Below are positions 35,113 through 42,180 of a DNA stretch of 64,000 nt, one piece after another. Below the pieces are notes generated by a model. That model was not told where the DNA came from and made no database searches. It worked only from the letters and a program-made list of their open reading frames with translations. The DNA comes from CAVSXS01 sp963767715 (GTDB lineage Bacteria; Chloroflexota; Ktedonobacteria; Ktedonobacterales; Ktedonobacteraceae). How positions within the stretch are numbered: position 1 is the stretch's first letter; every line of letters begins with the position of its first letter. The DNA is taken from positions 496,001 through 560,000 of the forward strand of contig CAVYFA010000016.1 in NCBI GenBank assembly GCA_963767715.1. The letters are read 5' to 3'. The translations under genes were made by a program, and so were the position numbers.

Positions 35113-35877
35113 TCAGACGTTTCTTTGCGACATAGAGCCCACGTCGCCCATTGCCCGCTCGAAGGCTCGCATCGCCTCTTCTGCCCCAACCTCTCTGCCG
35201 GCAAGCTCATCCAGCCCTATAGCTCGCTCGCGCAGTCCCACGCGCAGCACCTCCTGCTCTTCGGGGGAGTGCCCGAGTAGCATCGCCAGCCGCTCCGTGT
35301 CCCAGCGCAGCAGCAGGCCCGCCTGGAGCAGCGAGCCTGCCCTGCGCCGGATCATATCCAGCCCGACAACTTTGCGCTGCACCGCGACTACTTCATAAGG
35401 TGAGAGTGCGCCATAACAGGCCCGCCGCAGGATAGTTTCACGCTCCCGCGTTGCTGCCTGTTTCAACAAATCGCGCTGTGCATGTGCCTCGGTGGGTGAG
35501 ACGGCCCGCGTTTCAACGCCGAGTAGCCGCAGCGCGTCCACCCAGGTTTCACCCAGCCATCGGTAGCTCTCCACCACGTCCGCTAGAATCAAGGGGTGCC
35601 CTGCCGGCAAGAACACATCCAGGCCGAGCAGGTGCGGGCCCACCAGCACGGCTGTGCCGCCGGCGCGCCGGTGGTAGATGGGCAGCGGCCTGCGCTCTAT
35701 CTCCACCTCGTTCACCACGCCTGGTTTTTGCGAGAAGCCCAGCACCAGTGCCTCGCCTTCGGCCTGCGACCAGGACAGCCTGGCTGAGGCGGCCGGTCCT
35801 CCTTGAATGGCTTCCGCGAGCTGACGTTCGCTGTGGTCGATGAGTTGCTGCTGATCGGCAATCCTGAGCGGCAACAC
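35113..35877 (-). CDS. Lipoate-protein ligase A-family protein
   Basis: About 254 aa, BPL/LplA/LipB fold. RRAGGTAVLVGPHLLGLDVFLP is the lipoyl-binding loop and VAVQRKVVGLDMIRRR carries the catalytic Lys (KVxG motif). Attaches lipoate or octanoate to E2 or GcvH lysines, as ligase or LipM-type transferase. The start is uncertain: the frame is open to an ATG at 35958, inside the MFS gene, but the GTG at 35877 lies 8 bases after the MFS stop and gives a more usual N-terminus. Third gene of a merR-MFS-ligase transcript. Confidence 0.75.
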   Translation of the reverse strand: MLPLRIADQQQLIDHSERQLAEAIQGGPAASARLSWSQAEGEALVLGFSQKPGVVNEVEIERRPLPIYHRRAGGTAVLVGPHLLGLDVFLPAGHPLILADVVESYRWLGETWVDALRLLGVETRAVSPTEAHAQRDLLKQAATRERETILRRACYGALSPYEVVAVQRKVVGLDMIRRRAGSLLQAGLLLRWDTERLAMLLGHSPEEQEVLRVGLRERAIGLDELAGREVGAEEAMRAFERAMGDVGSMSQRNV

Positions 35878-35884
35878 GCCCCAG

Positions 35885-37228
35885 TTATTCGACAAGGAGA
35901 GCTTTGGTTGACTCTGCAAGGCTTTTCTCCGCTGGCTTGCGCATAAACCAGCCCGCAATAGCCGCTACCAGGCTCAAGCCGCCTCCAATCAGCAGCGAGA
36001 TCGGCGCGCCGTACAGGTTCGCCAGTCCACCCGCGAAGATGTTGCCCAGCGGCACGCTGCCTGCGAACACCATCATATAGACGCTCATCACCCTGCCACG
36101 CAGGTGATTTGGTGCGACCATTTGCAGCGTTGTGTTGGCGGTGGCTGACAGTGCGATCTGCGCGAATCCGACGCTGGCAATCAAGACTAACGAGAGCGCG
36201 TAGGTCTGCGAAAGCGCGAAAGCGATCTCGAGGATACAGAACAGGAGTGCTGCGACCAGCATGTAGCGCATGCTCGGCTTATGATTGCCCCAGGCGATCC
36301 ACAGCGCCGAGAGCAGCGACCCGAGCCCGAAGGCCGATGAGATGAAGCCGAAGCCGGTCGCTCCCGAGTGCAGTACGCTGGTTGCGAACAGGGGCAGCAT
36401 CACGTTGAAATTGATGCCGAACAGCGAGATCACTCCGATCACGCCGATAACCAGCAGGACGGAAGGGACATGCCAGACATAGGACAACCCCTCGCGCACA
36501 CTCTGCAAGGTGCTCAGCTTGCCGCCATCGCTCCGCGAGGTCGGTAGGGCGAATAACTGCTTCTGATCGATCATAATCAGTCCGATGATGACGGCAATGA
36601 AACTGATGGCGTTCAGCAGGAAGAGCGGCGCGACACCTAGCCAGGCGATCATCAAGCCGCCCAGACCGGGCCCCAGCACACGCGCCATGTTGAAGATCGA
36701 CGAGTTGAGCGCGACGCCGTTCGGCAGATCTTCTCGTCCGACCATCTCAACCACGAACGCTTGCCGAGTGGGCATATCGAGCGAGTTGGTCAGCCCTAAC
36801 AGCGCTGCCAGGACCATGATGTGCCAGATTTGTACGGTTCCCGTCGCAACCAGTATCCACATTACGGTCGCCTGAATAAGAGCGGATGATTGCGTAAAGA
36901 GCAGCGCGGTTCGTTTAGGTAACCGGTCTGCCAGCACACCGCCGAAGAGTGAAAGCACCATTACCGGCAGGAATTGCAGCGCGCCCACCAGTCCAAGCAG
37001 CCAGGCGCTGTGTGTCATTTCCAGCACCAGCCACGCCTGTGCCGTTGTCTGCATCCATGTTCCGATCAACGAAATCATCTGACCGAAAAAGAACAACCTG
37101 TAGTTGCGGTGTCGCAGGGCTATAAATGTTCGCAGCAGGCCCCTCTTTTGCTGCGTGGCCTGCTGCTCCTCTCCAGAGATCACCTCAGAAACCACCTGTC
37201 CCTGCTTACTGGAAGTAATTGATTTCAT
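35885..37228 (-). CDS. MFS exporter (DHA3/EntS-like)
   Basis: 447 aa with about 12 membrane helices. FFFGQMISLIGTWMQTTAQAWLV at helix 1 and GGVLADRLPKRTALLF, the loop 2-3 motif of MFS, place it in the DHA3 drug/siderophore exporter group. It starts 36 bases after the end of the MerR gene and is followed by the lipoate ligase gene. As the neighbour of a MerR regulator it probably exports a toxic compound that the regulator senses. RBS is weak (TTGGAC). Confidence 0.85.
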   Translation of the reverse strand: MKSITSSKQGQVVSEVISGEEQQATQQKRGLLRTFIALRHRNYRLFFFGQMISLIGTWMQTTAQAWLVLEMTHSAWLLGLVGALQFLPVMVLSLFGGVLADRLPKRTALLFTQSSALIQATVMWILVATGTVQIWHIMVLAALLGLTNSLDMPTRQAFVVEMVGREDLPNGVALNSSIFNMARVLGPGLGGLMIAWLGVAPLFLLNAISFIAVIIGLIMIDQKQLFALPTSRSDGGKLSTLQSVREGLSYVWHVPSVLLVIGVIGVISLFGINFNVMLPLFATSVLHSGATGFGFISSAFGLGSLLSALWIAWGNHKPSMRYMLVAALLFCILEIAFALSQTYALSLVLIASVGFAQIALSATANTTLQMVAPNHLRGRVMSVYMMVFAGSVPLGNIFAGGLANLYGAPISLLIGGGLSLVAAIAGWFMRKPAEKSLAESTKALLVE

Positions 37229-37264
37229 ATAAGTCCAATCTAGTTATTGTCAATATATTAATGA

Positions 37265-37759
37265 TTATTCCGATGTTTCCCCCGAATTCCGCCTCTGCAA
37301 ATCTGCGCGCTTGCGAGCATGGCCCTCGATTTGCTGCGAGAGCGATGCCCGCATTTGCTCCAATCCCTCAATTTTCTGCTCGATCAACTGAAGTTGTTTG
37401 CGGATGAGTTCATCGCCTCGGTCAAGCTGCGCGATCTTCGCCGCGACCTCGCTTGCGTGCCGGTAAGCCTCTTGCAACAAGCCGCGCTCATCCTCAGTCT
37501 CCAATATCTCGCGGATTTCCGCCAGGGTGAACCCCAGCAGGTCACGCAGCCTCTTGATGCGTTCCAGCCGCCTGACATCCTCGTCGCTATAACGCCGGTA
37601 GTTCCCCTCTGTCCGGCCGGTGGGCGGCAGCAGCCCGACTTCCTCGTAATACCGCAGCGTGCGCTTGGTCAGACCCGTCAGCGCCGCGACCTGCTCTATA
37701 GAATATGCGTAGCCTGCCTCTGCGCCAGGGGTAAATTCCTTTTCATTCGTCGCAAGCAT
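37265..37759 (-). CDS. MerR-family transcriptional regulator
   Basis: 164 aa. Winged HTH at the N-terminus: YSIEQVAALTGLTKRTLRYYEEVGLLPP, GNYRRYSDEDVRRLERIKRLRDLLGFTLAEI. The long C-terminal helix forms the dimer coiled coil; no large effector-binding domain follows, so the ligand site, if any, is in the short tail. The start at 37759 is the last Met before the HTH. The promoter just upstream has the stretched spacer and palindrome of MerR targets, so autoregulation and control of the MFS operon are likely. Confidence 0.88.
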   Translation of the reverse strand: MLATNEKEFTPGAEAGYAYSIEQVAALTGLTKRTLRYYEEVGLLPPTGRTEGNYRRYSDEDVRRLERIKRLRDLLGFTLAEIREILETEDERGLLQEAYRHASEVAAKIAQLDRGDELIRKQLQLIEQKIEGLEQMRASLSQQIEGHARKRADLQRRNSGETSE

Positions 37760-37815
37760 AAATCTCAAATCCCTCAAAGAAAACAAAACATAACGCCAAT
37801 CTGGGGTCTGCATAT

Positions 37816-37853
37816 AGTATACCATAACATTACCGTTAACGTCAATGTTATGG
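37816..37853 (-). promoter_or_regulatory. MerR-type promoter with 32-bp palindromic operator
   Basis: On the minus strand TTGACG (37840-37845), 18-base spacer, TATACT (37816-37821). The palindrome 37822-37853, arms CCATAACATT / AATGTTATGG with central GTTAAC, covers the -35 and fills the spacer up to the -10. Long spacers with a dyad are how MerR proteins untwist and activate promoters. Confidence 0.78.
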
Positions 37854-37910
37854 TTTGAAAAAGGATATATGAAAAAGTTGTGGACAAAAAACTGTCAAGC
37901 CAGAGTAGGG

Positions 37911-37948
37911 GCCGGTTTACCGCGCCCACCGCCGATTGATCGGCCAGT
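37911..37948. repeat. Dispersed repeat, family B (GGCCACCGCCGATTKATCGGCC)
   Basis: GGGCCGGTTTACCGCGCCCACCGCCGATTGATCGGCC-type element. Closely related copies are at 44872-44913 and, split, at 52150-52325. Confidence 0.7.
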
Positions 37949-38074
37949 CTGCTGGTCTCGACAACACTGCCTCCAAAGCCCTAGAATGGCAGGGATAATG
38001 CGTATGATAAAATAAGTAAAGCCAGACAAAAGGAAACGAAATCAGAAAAAAAGCAATCATAAGGAAGTATCATA

Positions 38075-38869
38075 ATGCACGAAACGCTGCCCGCCCTCGT
38101 AGAGCGGGCCTTGATAAATAATACCCGACCGCTCGAGTTTTTCCTGCGCGAACAGAGTCACCTGCCCGGCCCGCGCGCCAACCTGGGGCTGGTGGGCGAA
38201 CTGAGCGACGAGCTGGCCTCCATGACAACCAGGCGCGCCCACCAGGTGCAGGAAGTCCTGCGTTCCCTCACTCGGGATGCGCTGGCGGTGGAAAGCAATT
38301 CGCCTGCCGAGTTCGTGGCGTTGTGCGGCGTGGTGGCCATGGGCGCGTGCGCCGCCGCCCACCTGGACTGGGCATCCGACGTGTGCGACTTGCTCTCGCG
38401 GCTCGCCCGCAGTACATCCTGGCGCGTGCGCGAAGGCGTAGCGACGGCCTACCAGCATCTGCTTGTCGCCGCCCCGGAATTGACACTCGCCTACTTGCTG
38501 AGCCTTGCGAGCACAGGAGATTACCTGCAACAGCGCGCCTGCGTCGCGGCCGTCGCCGAGCCCCGCCTGCTGCAATCGGCCGCCATGAAAGAGTCCGCGC
38601 TGGAGATACAGGCCATTGTCGTGCGCCGCTTCCACGAAATCCCCCTATCAGAACGCAAGCGCGAAGATGTGCGCACCCTCCGCCAGGGATTAAGCTATAC
38701 TCTCAGCGTAGCCGCCGCTGCCCTACCCGAAGCCGGTTTCGCCCTGCTGCGCGAATGCGCCTCGTGGGGAGACCCCGATATCACCTGGATCATTCGCGAA
38801 AACCTCAAAAAGAAACGCCTGTTGAAGTTTACCGAGCAGACCGCTTATCTTTCAAAAATGCTGGCATAG
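38075..38869 (+). CDS. HEAT-like alpha-solenoid protein
   Basis: 264 aa, almost all amphipathic helices in pairs, e.g. SWRVREGVATAYQHLLVAAPELTLAYLLSLAS and DVRTLRQGLSYTLSVAAAALPEAGFALLRECA, resembling HEAT repeats of DNA-alkylation-repair-like proteins. No glycosylase residues can be claimed. It ends DPDITWIIRENLKKKRLLKF, a pattern often seen at the end of such solenoids. Likely a protein- or nucleic-acid-binding scaffold. AAGGAAG lies 8 bases upstream of the ATG. Confidence 0.6.
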   Translation: MHETLPALVERALINNTRPLEFFLREQSHLPGPRANLGLVGELSDELASMTTRRAHQVQEVLRSLTRDALAVESNSPAEFVALCGVVAMGACAAAHLDWASDVCDLLSRLARSTSWRVREGVATAYQHLLVAAPELTLAYLLSLASTGDYLQQRACVAAVAEPRLLQSAAMKESALEIQAIVVRRFHEIPLSERKREDVRTLRQGLSYTLSVAAAALPEAGFALLRECASWGDPDITWIIRENLKKKRLLKFTEQTAYLSKMLA

Positions 38870-38879
38870 GCTTTATATA

Positions 38880-39130
38880 AAAACCTTTGCGAAGTTGCAT
38901 GTCTGCTTCAAGAGGTCGATAACAATGAAGTTGATCCGCAAACAAACATATATTACTCCTGCTCAGGATAGAGCATTAAGATGATGTCTACCTCTGATAA
39001 TTGATGTTACCTTGCCTGCCGAGCCCTCCGTCCTTGCGGGGGAATTCCCGTAAGGGCGGGAGTGGAGTGGAGTAGAGTGGGGACCCTTGGGTCGCCCTCT
39101 TTCCCCCCAAACGATATAGACCCTCTATCA
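38880..39130. other. Intergenic region with G-rich hairpin-forming repeats
   Basis: No gene seen. CCTTGCGGGGGAATTCCCGTAAGG can fold as a hairpin (39032-39055), followed by an imperfect 5-bp GGAGT repeat and GGGGACCCTTGGGTCGCCC, a diverged family A core. Confidence 0.45.
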
Positions 39131-39136
39131 CATGCT

Positions 39137-39169
39137 TTGACAGATTGCGCTCTCTTCGTTTACAATCTG
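39137..39169 (+). promoter_or_regulatory. Promoter of efp with inverted repeat
   Basis: TTGACA (39137-39142), 18 bases, TACAAT (39161-39166). A 7-bp inverted repeat CAGATTG / CAATCTG (39141-39147 and 39163-39169) overlaps both hexamers and may bind a regulator. The leader is about 90 nt. Confidence 0.6.
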
Positions 39170-39263
39170 TAGGTGCTAAGCACGTTTCCACTTCTTTGTG
39201 ATGCTTTCTCATCAAATGATGTGATGTTCTGTTGTTTTGAAGAAAAGGAAGGAGTTCACTCCA

Positions 39264-39836
39264 TTGGGTGCAACAACCACAGCAGATTTTTATAACGGGA
39301 TGGTTATCCGCTATAACGGCGATTTGTACACAGTCACCGAGTTCCACCACGTCAGCCCTGGAAACTGGCGCGCATTTGTACGTGCGAACCTCAAGAATTT
39401 GCGCACGGGCCGCGTTATCGAGCAGCGCTTCCGCGCCGGCGAGGAAATAGATGCCGTACGCGTCGAACACCAGAACTGGCAATTCCTCTACGTCGATGGC
39501 GACGACTACATCTTCATGAATACCGAAACCTTCGATCAGCAGCCCATACCGAAATCCATGCTGGGCGATACTGTACGCTTCCTCAAAGAGCAGGATGTCA
39601 TCGAACTCCTGGTCGATAGCGATACCGAGACAATCGTCGCCGCCGAATTGCCGAACTTCCTGGAATTAACGGTCGAAAGCGCCGAACCGGGCGTACGCGG
39701 CGATACCGCCAACAACGTCACCAAGCCGGCCACCCTGGAAACCGGCGCGGTCATCAACGTCCCCCTCTTCGTCAACCCGGGCGACAAAATCCGCATCGAC
39801 ACCCGCACCGGCCAGTACGCCTCCCGCGTAAAGTAA
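39264..39836 (+). CDS. efp: Elongation factor P with Asn at the modified-tip position
   Basis: 190 aa, three beta-barrel domains: KOW-like N domain, OB domain (YVDGDDYIFMNTETFDQ) and C domain ending KIRIDTRTGQYASRVK. Relieves ribosome stalling at polyproline. The loop that reaches the peptidyl transferase centre reads HVSPGNWRAFVR; Asn34 stands where most EF-Ps have a modified Lys or rhamnosylated Arg, and Trp follows instead of Gly. I choose the TTG at 39264 (GGAAGGAG 9 bases upstream), which gives MGATTTADFYNG, the usual N-terminus; the longer TTG frame at 39237 lacks support. No EpmA/EpmB/EarP gene is in the window. Confidence 0.93.
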   Translation: MGATTTADFYNGMVIRYNGDLYTVTEFHHVSPGNWRAFVRANLKNLRTGRVIEQRFRAGEEIDAVRVEHQNWQFLYVDGDDYIFMNTETFDQQPIPKSMLGDTVRFLKEQDVIELLVDSDTETIVAAELPNFLELTVESAEPGVRGDTANNVTKPATLETGAVINVPLFVNPGDKIRIDTRTGQYASRVK

Positions 39837-39844
39837 AGCTCAAA

Positions 39845-39942
39845 GGCGACCGCAAGTGCCTCCCCAGGCCCGTTCTTTGTAAGACTGTGCTGGCGAATGA
39901 CACATAAAGTGCAATCCAGCAGGGCGCACCCTTGCGGTCGCC
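39845..39942. repeat. Separated inverted repeat, family A, after efp
   Basis: GGCGACCGCAAG (39845-39856) and CTTGCGGTCGCC (39931-39942) are perfect 12-bp inverted arms separated by 74 bases, between the convergent efp and kinase genes. Confidence 0.7.
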
Positions 39943-39989
39943 CGGGCACTGACCTGTGCACCTTCGCGCATATCTTTCTGTGCCTATCC

Positions 39990-40391
39990 TTACCTCCTGA
40001 GCAAATTCCACAAATGCGGCACATACACAAACAGCGCGATCACGACGGCGAGCATGGCGCTCAGCAGCACTGCCCCTGCCGCCACATCCTTCGCGCGTTT
40101 TGCCAGGGGATGATAGTCAGGTGAGGCCAGGTCAACGGTGAGTTCGATAACGGTATTGAAGAGCTCAGCGATGAGAACGCCCGCTATCGCGACAAAAACC
40201 AGGGCGAACTCTACGGCGCTGATGCGCAGGATGATGCCGAGGACGATGGCCAGGATAGCGAGTGTGAGATGTACCAGCATATTGACCTGAGTGCGCAGCG
40301 CGTACCACAGGCCGCTAAAGGCATAACCGAATCCCGCGATAAACTTTGCCCACGTGCCCATGGGTCTTTGTGAGGGTGGCTCCGTACTCAT
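39990..40391 (-). CDS. dgkA: Diacylglycerol / undecaprenol kinase family protein
   Basis: 133 aa with three membrane helices. AELFNTVIELTVDLASPDYHPLAKRAKDVAAGAVL is the DgkA signature with the catalytic Glu and Asp residues. In Gram-positive-type bacteria this family phosphorylates undecaprenol, feeding the lipid carrier for envelope polymers. Last gene of a minus-strand operon with ybeY (8 bases apart) and polysaccharide genes. Confidence 0.88.
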   Translation of the reverse strand: MSTEPPSQRPMGTWAKFIAGFGYAFSGLWYALRTQVNMLVHLTLAILAIVLGIILRISAVEFALVFVAIAGVLIAELFNTVIELTVDLASPDYHPLAKRAKDVAAGAVLLSAMLAVVIALFVYVPHLWNLLRR

Positions 40392-40398
40392 CGTGCAT

Positions 40399-41013
40399 TC
40401 ATCCGGTGGAAGATTCCCACGCCACCAGGCGCATCACCGCTTCCTGTATACGCACCATCGCCTCGTAACCGGCCTCGGTCTCGTCATCGTATCCCACCAG
40501 GTGCAGGATGCCGTGCGACAGCAGGTACAATAACTCATAGGCCGGTTGGTGTCCCGCCCGCGCAGCTTGCCGGGCCACGGTTGGCCAGGAGATCACGATG
40601 TCGCCCAGGTTCGTAGCCAGTTCGGCGGGCGTGATAAACGACGGGCGCGCTTCGCCGCCTTTGACCTCCTCGCTCCCTGCCTTCTTCTCCCACCCATCTT
40701 CTGAGGGCGGCCAGAGCTGGTCGGTGGGCGCAACGACCAGCGGCCTATCGAGCAACGGGAAGGATAGCACATCCGTCGGTTTATCTTGCTTCCGGTACTG
40801 CCTGTTCAAGGCCTGTATCTCATCATCGCCTGTGATGACCAGCGAGAGACTATAGGATTGGAGAGTTCCCTCTGGCCCGTCAAGGCCGGCTGCCTGCAAG
40901 GTCTGCTCCGCCACTTGCTCCGGCAGCCCGGCGGCGATGACACGCTTGAGGACATCCTCGCGTTCGGCGTCCTGGTTGATGTAGCAATCGATTGAGACAG
41001 GTGGTGTTTGCAT
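40399..41013 (-). CDS. ybeY: Endoribonuclease YbeY (16S rRNA maturation)
   Basis: 204 aa. SHGILHLVGYDDETEAGYEAM is the metal motif; His167 and His171 are conserved but the third ligand is Asp177 in place of the usual His of GYDH. Asp can bind zinc, so activity is plausible. A 35-40 residue polar insert (WPPSEDGWEKKAGSEEVKGG) interrupts the domain between TDVLSFP and LGDIVIS. YbeY trims the 3' end of 16S rRNA and takes part in ribosome quality control. The ATG at 41013 follows the UPF0104 stop by 7 bases. ybeY next to dgkA is a conserved order in many bacteria. Confidence 0.87.
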   Translation of the reverse strand: MQTPPVSIDCYINQDAEREDVLKRVIAAGLPEQVAEQTLQAAGLDGPEGTLQSYSLSLVITGDDEIQALNRQYRKQDKPTDVLSFPLLDRPLVVAPTDQLWPPSEDGWEKKAGSEEVKGGEARPSFITPAELATNLGDIVISWPTVARQAARAGHQPAYELLYLLSHGILHLVGYDDETEAGYEAMVRIQEAVMRLVAWESSTG

Positions 41014-41020
41014 AACGCCG

Positions 41021-42157
41021 TTAGCGGCTTTTCGCCTGCTTTGCTGTCCTGCGGGTATCACGTCCAAAAGCGACCATGAAGACGATGAAGCCGATAATCA
41101 AGATGCTGAACAGGCTGATGGCTCGATCTGACAGGATTGCCGCTGCCGCCAGGTTATGATTCGAGCTGAACAGCGCGATCATGGCCAGCATCCCTCCCTC
41201 GACCAGTCCGATACCACCGCTTGTGAAGGGCACTACTGTCAGCAGCGCCTCGCCGAGTGCGATGAAAAGCGCGGCTGTCACGACGTGCAGCGGGTCACCG
41301 CCGATCAGGTTGAAGGCCAGCGCCACGAGCAAGAAGCGGGCCGACTCACATGTCCACACCGCTACGGTTAGCGCACTCAGCGTTGGGACGCGCCGGAAAG
41401 AGCCGAGCGTGCCTTGCTGGAAATGGTTATAATGGCCTCGGAAGCGCTCCGGCACCAGCCGGGCGATCTTAGTTGGAAACAGGCGCAGCACGAACAGCCC
41501 GGCAATGCCGAGAACCACCAGCGCCAGCGTGACCTTCAGGCCCGTTTGCAGTTGCGAAGGCAGGTTTTCGTGCAGACTGATGATAACTGCCGGGATAAAG
41601 AGCAGCAGGAGCACGATCAGATCGAGCAGGCGCTCGGCCAGCACCGTGCCGAATGTGCGCGATGTCGGCAGGTCGGTTTCCTTGCGCAGCAGGTAGGCGC
41701 GGTACAGGTCGCCCAGCTTGGCGGGAACGATCACATTGGCAAACCAGGAGATATAGAGAATTTCCAGCAGCTTCGGAAATTGCGGCAGTTTCACTCCTTT
41801 AGACTTCGTATAGCCAACATTTTGAAGCAGGATGCGCCAGCGCAGTGTGCGAATGGGAAACGAGAGATAATAGATGAGAAAAGCGGCCAGCAGCAAGAGC
41901 ACATTTGCGCTGCGCAGCGCTGCCCAGGTTTGCTGGGGGTTGATGTTGGACTGCTTTGCGAAGTAGGCCAGGGCCGCGAATACAATTACCAGTGGTATAA
42001 GCGTGCGCCAGTTGAGCAGCCGTCTCCCTATGGAGAGCTGGCTCTGGCTGATCTCTGAGTCCGGGTTGGCATCCTGGTTCAGTAATTCAGCCGTCTTCTT
42101 CTCGACCTCTAATGATTGGCTATCGGTTTCAATTGAATCTGATTTCTGTAGAAGCAC
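41021..42157 (-). CDS. UPF0104 / lysylphosphatidylglycerol synthase TM-region family protein
   Basis: 378 aa, polar N-terminus then about 8-9 membrane helices. IRTLRWRILLQNVGY, VIVPAKLGDLYRAYLL and PFTSGGIGLVEGGMLAMIA are family signatures. Relatives form the flippase half of MprF or act with glycosyltransferases (AglD-like) on lipid-linked sugars. Between a polymerase-like gene and ybeY-dgkA, a role in moving a lipid-linked glycan is reasonable but not proven. Gap to the upstream gene is 23 bases. Confidence 0.82.
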   Translation of the reverse strand: MLLQKSDSIETDSQSLEVEKKTAELLNQDANPDSEISQSQLSIGRRLLNWRTLIPLVIVFAALAYFAKQSNINPQQTWAALRSANVLLLLAAFLIYYLSFPIRTLRWRILLQNVGYTKSKGVKLPQFPKLLEILYISWFANVIVPAKLGDLYRAYLLRKETDLPTSRTFGTVLAERLLDLIVLLLLFIPAVIISLHENLPSQLQTGLKVTLALVVLGIAGLFVLRLFPTKIARLVPERFRGHYNHFQQGTLGSFRRVPTLSALTVAVWTCESARFLLVALAFNLIGGDPLHVVTAALFIALGEALLTVVPFTSGGIGLVEGGMLAMIALFSSNHNLAAAAILSDRAISLFSILIIGFIVFMVAFGRDTRRTAKQAKSR

Positions 42158-42180
42158 TACCGGGATTCTGAGTAATCAAC

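Noticed and set aside
39056..39090. GGAGT/GGAGTA short tandem pattern
   Set aside because: Only a few imperfect units; too short to call a microsatellite or regulatory array.
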